From positions 50,998,511 through 51,062,510 of the forward strand of contig NC_053494.1 of NCBI RefSeq assembly GCF_905171775.1: a stretch of DNA of 64,000 nt, given 5' to 3'. A model generated the notes under the pieces. That model saw only the letters and a list, made by a program, of their open reading frames with translations, did not search any database and was not told the DNA's origin. This DNA comes from Rana temporaria. Lineage: Eukaryota > Chordata > Amphibia > Anura > Ranidae. Shown here in pieces: positions 1 to 9,925 of the stretch (position 1 is the first letter of the stretch; each line of letters starts with the position of its first letter). The position numbers and the translations under genes were made by a program.

Positions 1-269
1 TGCGTTGAATCATTGCGACGCATGCGGGGGATCCCTTCGGACGGATGGATTCGGTGAGTCTGTACAGACCAGCGGATCCATCCGTTGGGATGGATTCCAG
101 TAGATGGATTTGTTCTGCATGTCAGCGAATATCCGATCTGCTGGAATCCATCCCAGGGGAGATATATCCGCGGATAAAGATCCGCTGGCGTGTACACACC
201 ATAGGATCTATCCGCTAAAACCCATTTGCTGGGATTTATCTGCGGATGGATTCTATGGTGTGTATGGGG
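1..269. mobile_element. Partial GTACACAC-type MITE (right half)
   Basis: The right end reads GGTGTGTATGGGGCCTCAG and is mirrored by GTGTACACACCATAGGATC at about 191-209, so the last ~80 bp fold into a hairpin. The motif GTGTGTA next to GGCC matches the ends of the other MITEs in this window, for example at 34.5 and 44.7 kb. The interior is rich in GGATGGATTC and ATCCGC variants in both orientations. The left end is not complete inside the window. Superfamily assignment as PIF/Harbinger-like is inference from the TTA-flanked relative at 34481-34879. Confidence 0.6.
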
Positions 270-284
270 CCTCAGGCTCATCAT

Positions 285-1228
285 TTACTAAATATTTTGC
301 AGGACAATTTCATGGGTCAGATGATAAATGCACCAACAAAAAACAACGTGATACTAGACTTACTGATTACTAACAATACAAACCTGATTGCGGATGTTAA
401 AATATGGGGCAATTTACGAAACAGCAACCACAGGTCAATTAGTTTCAGTATAAATCACAGAAATAGGGAACACAAAGATGATACAAAGACACGGAATTTC
501 AAAAGAGCGAACTTCCCGAAACTATGCTCTTTGCTAAAAGATATTAAATGGGATCAAATCCTAGGAACAAGAACACAGAGAAAAAATGGGAGTGCTTTAA
601 AAGCATACTAAATGAAGGTATTGGTCAGTGCATTCTAATGGTAAACAAATTTAAAACAGCTAATAAAAATCCCGATTAGCTTAACTCCAACATAAAAATG
701 CATATAAAAGCAAAGGAAAAGGCCTTCTAAAAATACAAGACTGAAGGGTCATTGTCAGCATTCCAACTTTACAAAGAATGCAAAAAATATGTAGACGGTC
801 AATCAGGGTGGATCTAAGCTATGGGGAAAGACTACAAGCATTGAACCTATTCTCTCTGAAGAGGAGGCGCTTGAGAGGGGATATGATATCAATGTACAAA
901 TACCATACTGGTGGCCCTCGCATAGGGAAAAAAAAATTCAGTAAAAGAGAATTTAAAAAGACATGCAGACATTCACTAAAATTAGAAGAGAAGTGGTTTA
1001 ACCTTAAGTTGCATAGAGGGTTCTTTACTGTAAGAGCAGTACGGATGTAGAAGGATGTAGAATTGTCTTCCACAAGCAGTGGTATCAGCGGGGAGCATTT
1101 AAAAAAACTATTAGATGAGTACCCTAACAACCACAACATACAGTATACAATGTACTATTAACATATAAACACACACACAGGTTGGACTGGATGGGCTTGT
1201 GTCTTTTTTCAACTTCACCAACTATGTA
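285..1228 (+). pseudogene. CR1-like LINE remnant, internally deleted
   Basis: Two separated coding remnants can be read. At about 285-480 the peptide contains LQDNFMGQMINAPTKNNV then ILDLLITNN and NSNHRSISFSI, which matches the end of the apurinic endonuclease domain of CR1-type LINEs. At about 830-1050 LQALNLFSLKRRRLRGDMI is followed by HSLKLEEKWFNLK and FFTVRAVRM, the typical C-terminal tail after the reverse transcriptase. The reverse transcriptase itself is absent, so a deletion of well over 1 kb lies between them. The 3' end reads GGTTGGACTGGATGGGCTTG and ends in AACTATGTAAC at about 1228, the expected CR1-like 3' terminus. Stops and frame changes make it non-functional. Clade level is confident; the precise family is not. 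Confidence 0.8.
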
Positions 1229-1413
1229 ACCTTAAAATCATGTTCAAGAACAGTTCTTCTGACCACAAAAAATGCTGAACGCTGACAAATACTCAAAAAC
1301 ATGCAAAAACTCTAGGCACATCTAGCACTTCAGTGTTTGTTTATTTCAATGGCCAGAATACATTTAAATTCTGCCCAAATGAAATAAATAAACGCCAAAA
1401 CTCCAAACTCTGT

Positions 1414-1460
1414 TAAACTCACCTAGACTGTTTTGAAAAAATGCAGCTTAGGTGAGTTTA
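1414..1460. repeat. Short perfect hairpin with GGTGAGT arms
   Basis: TAAACTCACCTA at 1414-1425 is the exact reverse complement of TAGGTGAGTTTA at 1449-1460, with a 23-base loop. Each arm contains the splice-donor-like string GGTGAGT reading away from the loop. I do not recognise the repeat family. Confidence 0.6.
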
Positions 1461-1566
1461 TAACGCTGATTTTCTCCTGTCAGAATAAACAGCGTTTACA
1501 AGAAACCAGTGTGCATGAGGCTTTATGTTTGGAATTTGAACCATTGACCCTAATACGGCCGCAATT

Positions 1567-1714
1567 GACAGTCTTCTCTTTTCGGCCAGTCGGAAAACAG
1601 GTCTGACATCCGCTTCTGATTGGCCAAAATACATGCAAAACACCAATCCTCAATCCGGCCAATCAGAAGCAGGTGTGAGACCCATTTTCCGATTGGTTGA
1701 AAGGAGAAGACTCC
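1567..1714. repeat. Inverted repeat with multiple CCAAT boxes
   Basis: The left arm (about 1567-1625) runs from GACAGTCTTCTCTTTTC to CTTCTGATTGGCC. The right arm (about 1657-1714) runs from GGCCAATCAGAAGCAG to GAAAGGAGAAGACTC. The arms pair with mismatches around a ~30 bp loop. At least four ATTGG/CCAAT motifs occur in and around the arms, with another GATTGG at about 1819, just before GGTAAGTG. It could be the core of a decayed foldback element. The CCAAT boxes may be incidental. Confidence 0.55.
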
Positions 1715-2304
1715 CGATTGGCCACCAAGGAGGAGGGAGGAAACTGCCACCGTCGTCGTGATGACCCTTGGAGAGCAGGAGAAAAGGAGGCTGATGCCGA
1801 GCAGGGGAAACCAGCGGTGATTGGGTAAGTGCTACCGACAGACCGACTCGGGTGGCATACTGCTTGCCGCCCCCCCCCCCCAAAGAAATTCACTGGCCTC
1901 AATGTAATGAGAAGATTTACACTAACCACCAATGTAACTGAGACATTTCGCCTGCGTTCACATTTGTGTGTGTCTGGAATACATGCAAAATCGCATTCCT
2001 GATTCACAGAAACATGCTGCCCTTTAGCAGACACACAGCAGTGCCATTAATTGTAAATTACACCCTCATGCATTGGCTGAGATGTGCGTATTCACATGCA
2101 CCAAAATTCAGGGTGCTGTGGCACCATGTTATTTTAAAGAAGGGTTCCACCTTCAATTTGCTTACCTTTGCAGACCAGGCTGATATGAGGCTTAATGACT
2201 ATAGTTATAGGCAAGACTTTCAAACATGCCCCTTTACCATCCCAGTGTGCAGCATTCAGCAGAAGTGACGGTAGATATGACCTCAGGGGGATATGATATA
2301 TATA
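1715..2304. other. No gene seen
   Basis: Unique-looking sequence with a poly(C) run at 1869-1880 and a TA-rich stretch just before the Tc1 element. The open frames here are short and have no recognisable similarity. Confidence 0.5.
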
Positions 2305-2306
2305 TA

Positions 2307-3278
2307 CAGTACAGACCAAAAGTTTGGACACACCTTCTCATTCAAAGAGTTTTCTTTATTTTCATGACTATGAAAATTGTAGATTCACACTGAAGGCGTC
2401 ACAACTATGAATTAACACATGTGGAATTATACATAACAAAAAAGTGTGAAACAACTGAAAATATATTTCATATTCTAGGTTCTTCAAAGTAGCCACCTTT
2501 TGCTTTGATTACTGCTTGGCACACTCTTGGCATTCTCTTGATGAGCTTCAAGTGGTAGTCACCTGGCGCAGCACCCCATCACTCTCCTTCTTGGTCAAAT
2601 AGCCCTTACACAGCCTGGAGGTGTGTTTGGGGTCATTGTCCTGTTGAAAAATAAATGATGGTCCAACTAAACGCAAACCGGATGGAATAGCATGCCGCTG
2701 CAAGATGCTGTGGTAGCCATGCTGGTTCAGTATGCCTTCAATGTTGATTAAATCCCCAACAGTGTCACCAGCAAAGCACCCCCACACCATCACACCTCCT
2801 CCTCCATGCTTCACGGTGGGAACCAGGCATGTAGAGTCCATCCGTTCACCTTTTCTGCGTCGCACAAAGACACGGGGGTTGGAACCGAAGATCTCAAGTT
2901 TGGACTCATCAGACCAAAGCACAGATTTACACTGGTGTAATGTCCATTCCTTGTGTTCTTTAGCCCAAACAAGTCTCTTCTGCCTGTTGCCTTTCTTTAG
3001 CAGTGGTTTCCTAGCAGATATTCTACCATGAAGGCCTGATTCACACAGTCTCCTCTTAACAGTTCTAGAGATGTGTCTGCTGCAAAAGGTGGCTACTTTG
3101 AAGAACCTAGAATATGAAATATATTTTCAGTTGTTTCACACTTTTTTGTTATGTATAATTCCACATGTGTTAATTCATAGTTTTGATGCCTTCAGTGTGA
3201 ATCTACAATTTTCATAGTCATAAAAATAAAGAAAACTCTTTGAATGAGAAGGTGTGTACAAACTTTTGGCCTGTACTG
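2307..3278 (-). mobile_element. Non-autonomous Tc1/mariner element, copy 1
   Basis: The element is flanked by TA dinucleotides (2305-2306 and 3279-3280). Its ends are CAGTACAGACCAAAAG and, reversed, CAGTACAGGCCAAAAG. The terminal inverted repeats are long, about 195 bp (2307-2503 and 3083-3278), and nearly identical, which is a known arrangement for one Tc1 group. Between them lies a reverse-strand transposase remnant. The 972 bp length is shorter than the roughly 1.3-1.6 kb typical of complete Tc1 elements, because both ends of the coding region are deleted. The second copy at 58073-59150 has the same deletion points. Confidence 0.92.
2548..3080 (-). pseudogene. Tc1-type transposase remnant, DDE core truncated
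   Basis: Reading the reverse strand, LWSDESKLEIFG carries the first catalytic Asp region and FIFQQDNDPKHTS the second, with GGGGVMVWGCF between them. The N-terminal helix-turn-helix DNA-binding part is missing. So is the stretch after KKESDGVLRQ that would carry the SPDLNPIE-type motif with the third acidic residue, so this protein cannot be catalytic. Translation upstream of the 2548-2922 open frame continues with KEHKEW and RISARKPLL-like sequence to about 3080. Any mobility must have been supplied by a transposase from another copy. Confidence 0.88.
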
Positions 3279-3286
3279 TATATAAA

Positions 3287-3860
3287 GGTTATCTGGATCC
3301 AATCTCCGGGGCTGAAAGGCACATCCCGTGACAGATTTCCTGGTGCTATCCACCATGCCAAGCCCCGGCGGATCCGTCTTGGTATGAGGATCTTTTGGTG
3401 GAGTGATACGCCATCCCACTGGTTCAGAAAGGATGTCTGGAATGCCCTTGTATGGAATCTTTCCCAGGGGACAGCTGGGATCGCTGCAGTGAACATTCCC
3501 AGAACCGACAGCGATGAGGAGTCCCTCAAGTTGTTTACACAGGCTACTAGCTTGGCTGTTTTGCGCCTTAGTAGCGACACATGGCCTTTTGCTTGTATCG
3601 AAAACAAGCCCTAGGTATTCCATCTCCTGGGAGGGAATCAACTAGCTCTTCTGCTTGTTGACAATCCAGCCGAATCTTCACCACCACCTCGCGTTGTGCC
3701 GTCCACTCCTCGCTTGCATGGGCCACTACCAAGATATCGTCTAGATAGTGGTCTTCCCGTACCATGAATCGCCAGACCCCATTCAATGGGGTAAATGATC
3801 TTGGAGGTCTGCAGTTGGGAAGGCTTCTCTCCCTCTGCAGTCCTGCCAGGTAAAGGAGAT
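3287..3860 (-). pseudogene. DIRS-like reverse transcriptase/RNase H relic
   Basis: On the reverse strand the peptide HYLDDILVVAHASEEW contains the YxDD polymerase motif. It is followed after a frame change by EMEYLGLVFDTS, and after another by LSVLGMFTAAIPAVPWERFH and RRIRRGLAWWIAPGNLS. The order YLDD, then EYLGLVFDT, then the AVPWxRFH and WW-xxPxNLS motifs, is that of the RT to RNase H segment of DIRS-type tyrosine-recombinase retrotransposons as I know the family. At least two frameshifts and stops show it is dead. It abuts the right end of the Tc1 element; the matching left flank is not visible at 2300. A Gypsy-type origin is less likely but cannot be excluded without alignment. Confidence 0.68.
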
Positions 3861-4043
3861 TGGCACATGCGTTTATACCAGCATGATAGAAGATGCATTG
3901 TCAAGCTCCGGGTGCATTTTGGGCCTGCATGCAGTCTGCAGTGGCAGAGAAATGAAATCGCACAGGTTGCCTCACAAGTATGTGGTTGTGCAAAATTCTA
4001 AGGCCTTTTAAGGCCGCTATAGCAGAAAGTATGCTGTAAAATA

Positions 4044-5150
4044 TCTAGACATGTGCACAGATTTTTTTTTCGTTTTTTTTGTTCTGTTTCGTATCGTTCC
4101 GTAGGTTCGTTTCCGTTCGTTTTTCGTAAGACGCCCGTTTTCCTGTTCGTTCCCGTTCGTTTTTCGTACAACGCTTTTTTTCGTATTCCGATCGTTTCGT
4201 ATTTTGGTTACCGTTTTATTTTCGTACATGCGGGATGGTTCGTTATTCTGTTTAATTCATGTTCGTTACTTGTTAGACAATAATTTTCGTGATTTTTCGT
4301 CATTTTGTACTTTCGTAAATATATTGCGGGATTCGCGGCACTTTCAACACGCGGCTCATCCATATTAACTATTGTTAAGCCCCATACACTTGGTCAGACT
4401 TTTTTAACAACAAAAACGTTCGTTCGTTTTTAAACTCCATCAGAAAACCATTTTTGGGTTCCAGGTTCAAAAGTCTAGCCAACTGATCTCTCCCTTCAGA
4501 CGAAAATCCACAGAAAAGTTTATTTGGCTTTACTGTACTACTGTACTCAGCACAAAAGAGAAGCTGCTTCACTAACTAACTACACTCACTGTCCATTCAA
4601 AAAAACGAAAATGACATCTTATAACAAAAGATTTGCATTCTGTATTTTGAAACCAAATTACGAACAGAAAAAAGGAATTCAGAATACAGAATACAAATCT
4701 TTTGTTATAAGATGTCATATGAACATACAAACAAAAAAAGGAATCAAACAAAATACAGAATGAAAATCTTTAGTTATAAGATGTCATATGAACATACAAA
4801 CAGAAAAAGGAATCAAACAAAATACAGAATGAAAATCTTTTGTTAGATGTCATATGAACATACGACTGAAAATCAAAATACGAACAGAACAAGGATTCAA
4901 ACAAAATAAAGAATGCAAGTCTTTTGTTATAGATGTCATATTCGTTCTTTTGCCGTTTTCGTTTTGTCGTATTTTCGTCGGATCGTTCGTTCGTATTTGC
5001 GGTTGTTCGTTATGCGACTCATTCGTAATCCCGTCGTTTTCGTATTTTGGTGCTTACATTTTTTCGTATGTACACATTATTCTGCGGGTACGAAAATTAA
5101 CATTTTCGTACGAAAATAACATTCGTACGAACGGGAATGCACATATCTAA
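4044..5150. mobile_element. CGT-rich foldback element (TAGAYATGTGCA ends)
   Basis: The left end TAGACATGTGCACAG and the right end, reversed, TAGATATGTGCATTCCCG form imperfect inverted termini. Both flanks of the interior are crowded with TTCGT/ACGAA motifs: about 4075-4320 reads TTCGTTT repeatedly, and 4930-5135 does the same. The centre holds an A-rich tandem repeat and a perfect-looking hairpin (separate entry). The apparent ORFs are low-complexity. I do not recognise a transposase, so this is probably a non-autonomous DNA element of unknown superfamily. Confidence 0.55.
4611..4945. repeat. Hairpin plus ~66-86 bp tandem repeat
   Basis: GACATCTTATAACAAAAG at about 4613 is mirrored by CTTTTGTTATAAGATGTC ending near 4717, forming a long stem. 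The right arm is then repeated in tandem: GATGTCATATGAACATAC begins at 4711, 4780 and 4846, and GATGTCATA again at 4932, giving spacings of 69, 66 and 86 bp. The unit includes CAAACAAAATACAGAATG. It lies in the middle of the CGT-rich element. Confidence 0.75.
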
Positions 5151-5184
5151 AAATATCCACGCAACAAGCAACACCCCTAACGAT

Positions 5185-5370
5185 AGAGCGCAAATCGCTC
5201 GTTCATGAAGGATGGTCTTTTCCCATACTGGCAGAGCGTAAATCGCTTGTTGATGAAGGATGGTCCTTTCCCATAATGGCAGAGCTTAAATCGCTCATTC
5301 ATGAAGGATGGTCTTTTCCCACAATGGCAGAGCGTAAATCGCTTGTTGATGAAGGATGACCGAGACCTCG
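5185..5370. repeat. 48-bp tandem repeat, four copies
   Basis: Units begin AGAGCGCAAATC (5185), AGAGCGTAAATC (5233), AGAGCTTAAATC (5281) and AGAGCGTAAATC (5329), exactly 48 bp apart. Each unit contains a small hairpin, GAGCG-AAAT-CGCTC in the best copy. Copies 1 and 3 read CGTTCATG or CATTCATG, whereas copies 2 and 4 read TGTTGATG, so the array looks dimeric with a 96-bp period. There are no unique spacers. Confidence 0.85.
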
Positions 5371-7719
5371 TCAGAAGACCAATTTACAGTAACAAGTTCT
5401 CTGAACTTTATCCAAATAGGATGGCTGATGTATGTTTATGCATTGCACTTCCAGGGTCGGTGCTGCCCTATAGTGTCTGGGACAGCAAGTGTCTCTGCCT
5501 TTTTTTAAAACTTGATTGTCTCCAGAGATCCTATGGATGAAAAAATTGGCATGTTTACACCAGATACAGTCCAGTGCGTTTCTTATTCTGCATCAAGTAA
5601 CGCATAGACAGTGGCAAACTTAGATTCCAATTACTTAGCTCACACCAGTACAGCGCATTCTAGTGCAGTCAACAAAAGTAGAATGTTGCATTGTTTCTGT
5701 ATGGAACACATCTGGAAAGTGACAAAAACGCATTGAGAATGCATCAAAAACACTCATGCAGAAACACATCTGGAACATAGTAATTGTGGCAATCTGGCCA
5801 TCAGACTTGCACAGAAACTATGTAGTGACAGGTTTTGCCTACCAATCAGCAACAGAGTTAACTTCGCTATAACTAAACTTCAGAAATGGTATTGCATTCA
5901 ACACAGGAAACTACAAGATTTGGCATAGTTTCCAGAAAGAGTTGAATCTGGCAACTGACTTTTGGCTGAAGCTTTTGGTAGACCTGTTACAAGTGCTGTC
6001 GCACTCAGTCACTGCTATGAGAGCATTATGGATATGCCAATGGAGGGTAGGCTGAACCTCTACACAAGACTTTCGACATTTTCTATAATGGGAAAGTATT
6101 CTTTGGCCAAACACTGAACAAAGCAATTAAGCGAATGACAGGAGGAAAAGTCCAGGCGATGGCCACAGACTAGTAGGAGGAAGCCGCCATCCTTCACTCA
6201 AGCCCACCGAACCTCAGAAGGTGCAGGCTGCAGATTTAACAGATCACAGTGGAGAAATCCAAAGTTGACCACTTAATTCATCCACTTTATGCAAGATTTT
6301 CATACTGCTACAAGGCCATCATGACAGTGATGCCGGAAACATAGAATCATCTGTGGTTCTGCACATCAGAGTATTCCAAGGGCAGATGGCACTAACCATG
6401 CCCAGCAGAGGACCTCATCAGGACGGCCTCTTGTCATGTTTGGTTCTGCCGTCATCGCAGTCTGATTAGCTTTGCAGCCTGGACTGGTCATTGATTGGGA
6501 TCTATGTCCTGTGCGTGACCCAGATGCATGCAGAGATTTTGAATGGTGGCGGGACTTTTTCTTCCGCAAATGTCTTGTTTAAGGGCTTCTGCTCCTATAA
6601 AGGAGAAACACCTCCTGGTGTTGCACTCTTTTGTTTTGTGTCCCCCATAGACCCATCCTACCTTTCCGACGATCTTCGTGCATTTTGGGGCTGTGGTGAG
6701 CTCATGCTGTATTGATGAAAGACAGGATATAGCCAATAAGTTTTTGGTTTTTTTGTAATTTTACCTTGCATTGATAAAGGAAATTCTCGTATTGGCAGTG
6801 GATTTGTAAGAATATCTGAGCAGTTGTGAACAAAAGAGATTAATCATTTAGTGGAGACAGCCTAGTGCACACTGACACAGCCCAGCCACCCCTCCCTCTC
6901 TGTGAAGGAGACTCATCAGAAAAACTCTTCTCACTAGCTGTAGCAAACAGCACTGAATCCTCTGGCTCTCTAAGTTTTATATTCAGGCTATACCTGACAC
7001 CTGACCAACAGAAAAACACAGGGAAGGCAGCCAGCGTGCTCCTAAGGCGCAGATATTTAGAGAGCATGATAATACAGCAGCACCACAGCCCAGGAAATGG
7101 TAAGCTCTTTAAGCCTTAATCTGCCCACATAGCTCCTGCACATAAAGCATCCAGTGTAATAAAAAAGGAACTACCTTTATTGTTCTGGACCTTCCAGTCC
7201 CAGGAGAGGCTTGAACCTGGGTGGGTAGGTTCGGCAGGGGGTTTTTTTTTCTTGTCTGCAGCTTCTTTCTTTCAACGAGTCTGGTGGCCTGGCATCCGAC
7301 CAAAAAAAAGGAACAAGGGCAAGGGAGGAGGGGCCCCCTATTTATCAGCTAAATTAAGGTGGTACTAGAAGACCGGAGGAAGGGGTTAACCCATTGTGTG
7401 CTGACATGAGGCTGGCCAGGAAATATGAATGTCGCCTCTATTTACATATCGAATGCAGCGGTCCATAACTATTTACATATTAATGCCGCCGCTATTTACA
7501 TATCAGTGCAGGTTATTTGCATGTAAACACATGAAATGTACACTGTGATATTAGGATACAGCATGGCTAAATGCTCCTACTAATCAATCCACCTGCAGTC
7601 CCACTGACCCCAACTTGCCTTGTTTCCCGTCACTTATAACAGTGTCGCAATGCCATCTGAATGTAAAAAAGAGGTTATACAGTGATGTCAGTTACCAAAT
7701 AGGGTCAAACTGACATCAC
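5371..7719. other. Long stretch without recognised genes
   Basis: Mixed sequence with only short open frames and no family similarity that I can see. About 5570-5770 has several GCATCAA/ACGCAT words resembling a decayed MITE. About 7437-7530 repeats TATTTACATAT-like words four times. A T-run followed by CTTGTCTGCAG lies at about 7240. Nothing supports a host exon. Confidence 0.45.
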
Positions 7720-7960
7720 CCCAAGGAAGTGAAGAGTGTGGGTCTGTGGGATAAGGGGTGGATTGTTTTATCACTGGGTGTTGACCGGTGGGTGGATGTA
7801 TATCACTGGACATCTTTTTCTTTGGTGGGGAGAACTTTTTCTAAGGTATGATTGTGTTTATTACATTCAAGTGGGGGTTGGGTGGAATAGCTCTGATTCT
7901 GATAAGCCCCCTGTCTGCAGACTCTGACAACCACCTGGCCAGAGTTGTCAGGAAGAAGTC
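7720..7960 (+). repeat. Interspersed repeat, relative of 9470-9925
   Basis: GATAAGCCCCCTGTCTGCAG at about 7899, followed by CAACCACCTGG and TTGTCAGGAAGAAG, aligns with GATAAGCCCCCTGCCCGCCG at about 9521 followed by CAATCACTGCCC and GTCGTCAGGAAGAGG. Both belong to one interspersed family, which I cannot name. Confidence 0.6.
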
Positions 7961-9469
7961 ATGCAATCAGAGAATGTCTTCTTGTTTTCAATGAAAAAAT
8001 ACAAATGAATGGTGGCCAACTGTCCAACACCCAGTCTTCTGTGTGCAAAGGGTAAGCCACTCACACAGAAACCCAAAGATTGTGGCTAACTTTCTATCAC
8101 TGTAATAGCGCAAGCTACTTAAGTGATTTACAGCTTTCCAAGAGAATCATCAGCAATCAGATATATATACATTATACCAAGCTGTACCACGGTAAGTATG
8201 GAAAAATCACAATAACCTGGAGTTGAGCTTTAAATTGCAGTCGTGGTATTTGTACATTGAGGTGACAGATATGATATTCATTACTTGTCTTTTTGGTTTA
8301 CCCAGGAACGATAGGTACAACTTTTTACAAGAGGTTATTTGGGCTTTAAGGGGTGAGGGTAAACAGTTTTTTTACATTTAATTTTGCAAAAAAAAAAAAG
8401 CAAGTGTGCATCCTGGGCCAAGAAAATTACCCAGCATTTACAAATATTGACTTTTTTTTTACCAAGTAGTCTAATCCTCATAGATCATAATCTTTCCATG
8501 TATTAAGTAATTTATCATTTTTGTGCTTGTATCACATAAACACGCATATCTGTGTGTACAACAGAGACCTATTCTGCTGACTTTTCACCCAGATCTATTA
8601 GCTGCAGGTTTCTACAGAGGTCTGAATGTGCCTTTAAAAAAATCACAGCTGAAAACCAATAAGTCCCGATTGTGAACCACCCAGGTCTATGAATCCCTTT
8701 TATACATGGCAAGTGCATACAAGCTGGCAGTGGTAGGTGCAATCTCTTCCTATTAAAACAGCACCATCTAATGAATTTGAACACAGGTCAACAAGCTATC
8801 TTAAAAAAAAAAGAAAAAAAGGAATAACTAGCAATGTAAATTCCAACTGTTCACTAAATAAATATGCTGCTTTATTTTTCATAAAAGTTGCAAATATTGT
8901 GCAGAGTACATTTTTAATAAAAGTTCCTTCTGACTCATTTAGAGACATCGCTACGAATGCTTAAATATTCTAAAAATAATGAAATAGTGTAAATCCAAAG
9001 AGAATAATCAGATTAATTACTATATGGTGAACAATGATGAGGAAGGTAAGCTGCTAGTCTTGTGCATGCAAGGTAAATGGAATAAACTATTAAGAGATAA
9101 GCCGCTCAGAAAACAGCACTAGGGATTATGCTAATCCGTCTTTGTCAAATTGTCCAAATGTATCACTGTCTAATATGTCTTTTATTTCAAATGTGTTCTC
9201 ATAAAGTATTGTTCCCTGCTTGAATCAAAATTAATGTACTTTGGACTTTAAACAGGTAAACACAACACACTAAGGAGCTATTTAAGACAACTGCGAAAAG
9301 AAAATGTTTGAAATTTATTTTTCTGGCATTTCTATAAACAGGCTCATACATGAAAAGTCGTGAGCATTATTTTAGCTAATAAATTATAATAATAAATAAT
9401 AAAAGACTTGTTAAATACCGTCTCTTGTGTTTTGTAACACCAAACTTCTTTTGGTAGGGGTGCAATGTA
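7961..9469. other. AT-rich stretch, no gene seen
   Basis: AT-rich sequence with several A-runs (about 8389, 8803) and T-runs (8451). There are no long open frames and no recognised repeat boundaries. Confidence 0.45.
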
Positions 9470-9925
9470 CCTCATACTCATAGGGGGATCCCGGGACCTG
9501 GGGGTCCCCTTCCAGATTCCGATAAGCCCCCTGCCCGCCGATCCCCACAATCACTGCCCAGGGTCGTCAGGAAGAGGCCTTTGTCTTCATCAACATGGGG
9601 ACAAGATGCTTTGGGGTGGGGGGGGAACCCCCCCATCCCAAAGCACTCCCCCAATGTAGAGGGCATGTGGCCTGGTAAGGTTCAGGAGGGGGCACTCACT
9701 CGTCCCCTCCCTTCCCTGATCTGCCAGGCTGCATGCTCAGATAATGGTTTGGTATGGATTTTGGGGGGAACCCCACACCAATTTGTTTTAAATTTTGGCG
9801 TGGGGTATCCCTCCAAATCCATACCAGACCTGAAAGGAACCCCACTGACAGCTGACTCATTGGTTGTTAAATTGGTTGTAACCCCAGATAAAAAAAAATG
9901 CAAGACAAAGGCATAATGAGCTAAT
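9470..9925 (+). repeat. GC-rich interspersed repeat with two hairpins
   Basis: This stretch contains two strong stems. At 9608-9644 GCTTTGGGGTGGGG pairs with CCCATCCCAAAGC across a G-run/C-run. At about 9750-9826 GGTATGGATTTTGG pairs with CCAAATCCATACC. Toward 9869 the sequence changes to TTAAATTGGTTGTAA and CAAGACAAAGGCATAATGAG, which is the left terminus of the TTAA family also seen at 24152. That end therefore belongs to a second element. The frames through the hairpins are open on both strands and are not coding evidence. Confidence 0.6.

Noticed and set aside
1821..1832. GGGTAAGTGCT as another outward donor in a TTAA element
   Set aside because: It lies beside the CCAAT inverted repeat at 1567-1714, but no TTAA-flanked element could be defined around it.
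5185..5370. CRISPR-like array
   Set aside because: Units are directly adjacent with no unique spacers, and the genome is eukaryotic.
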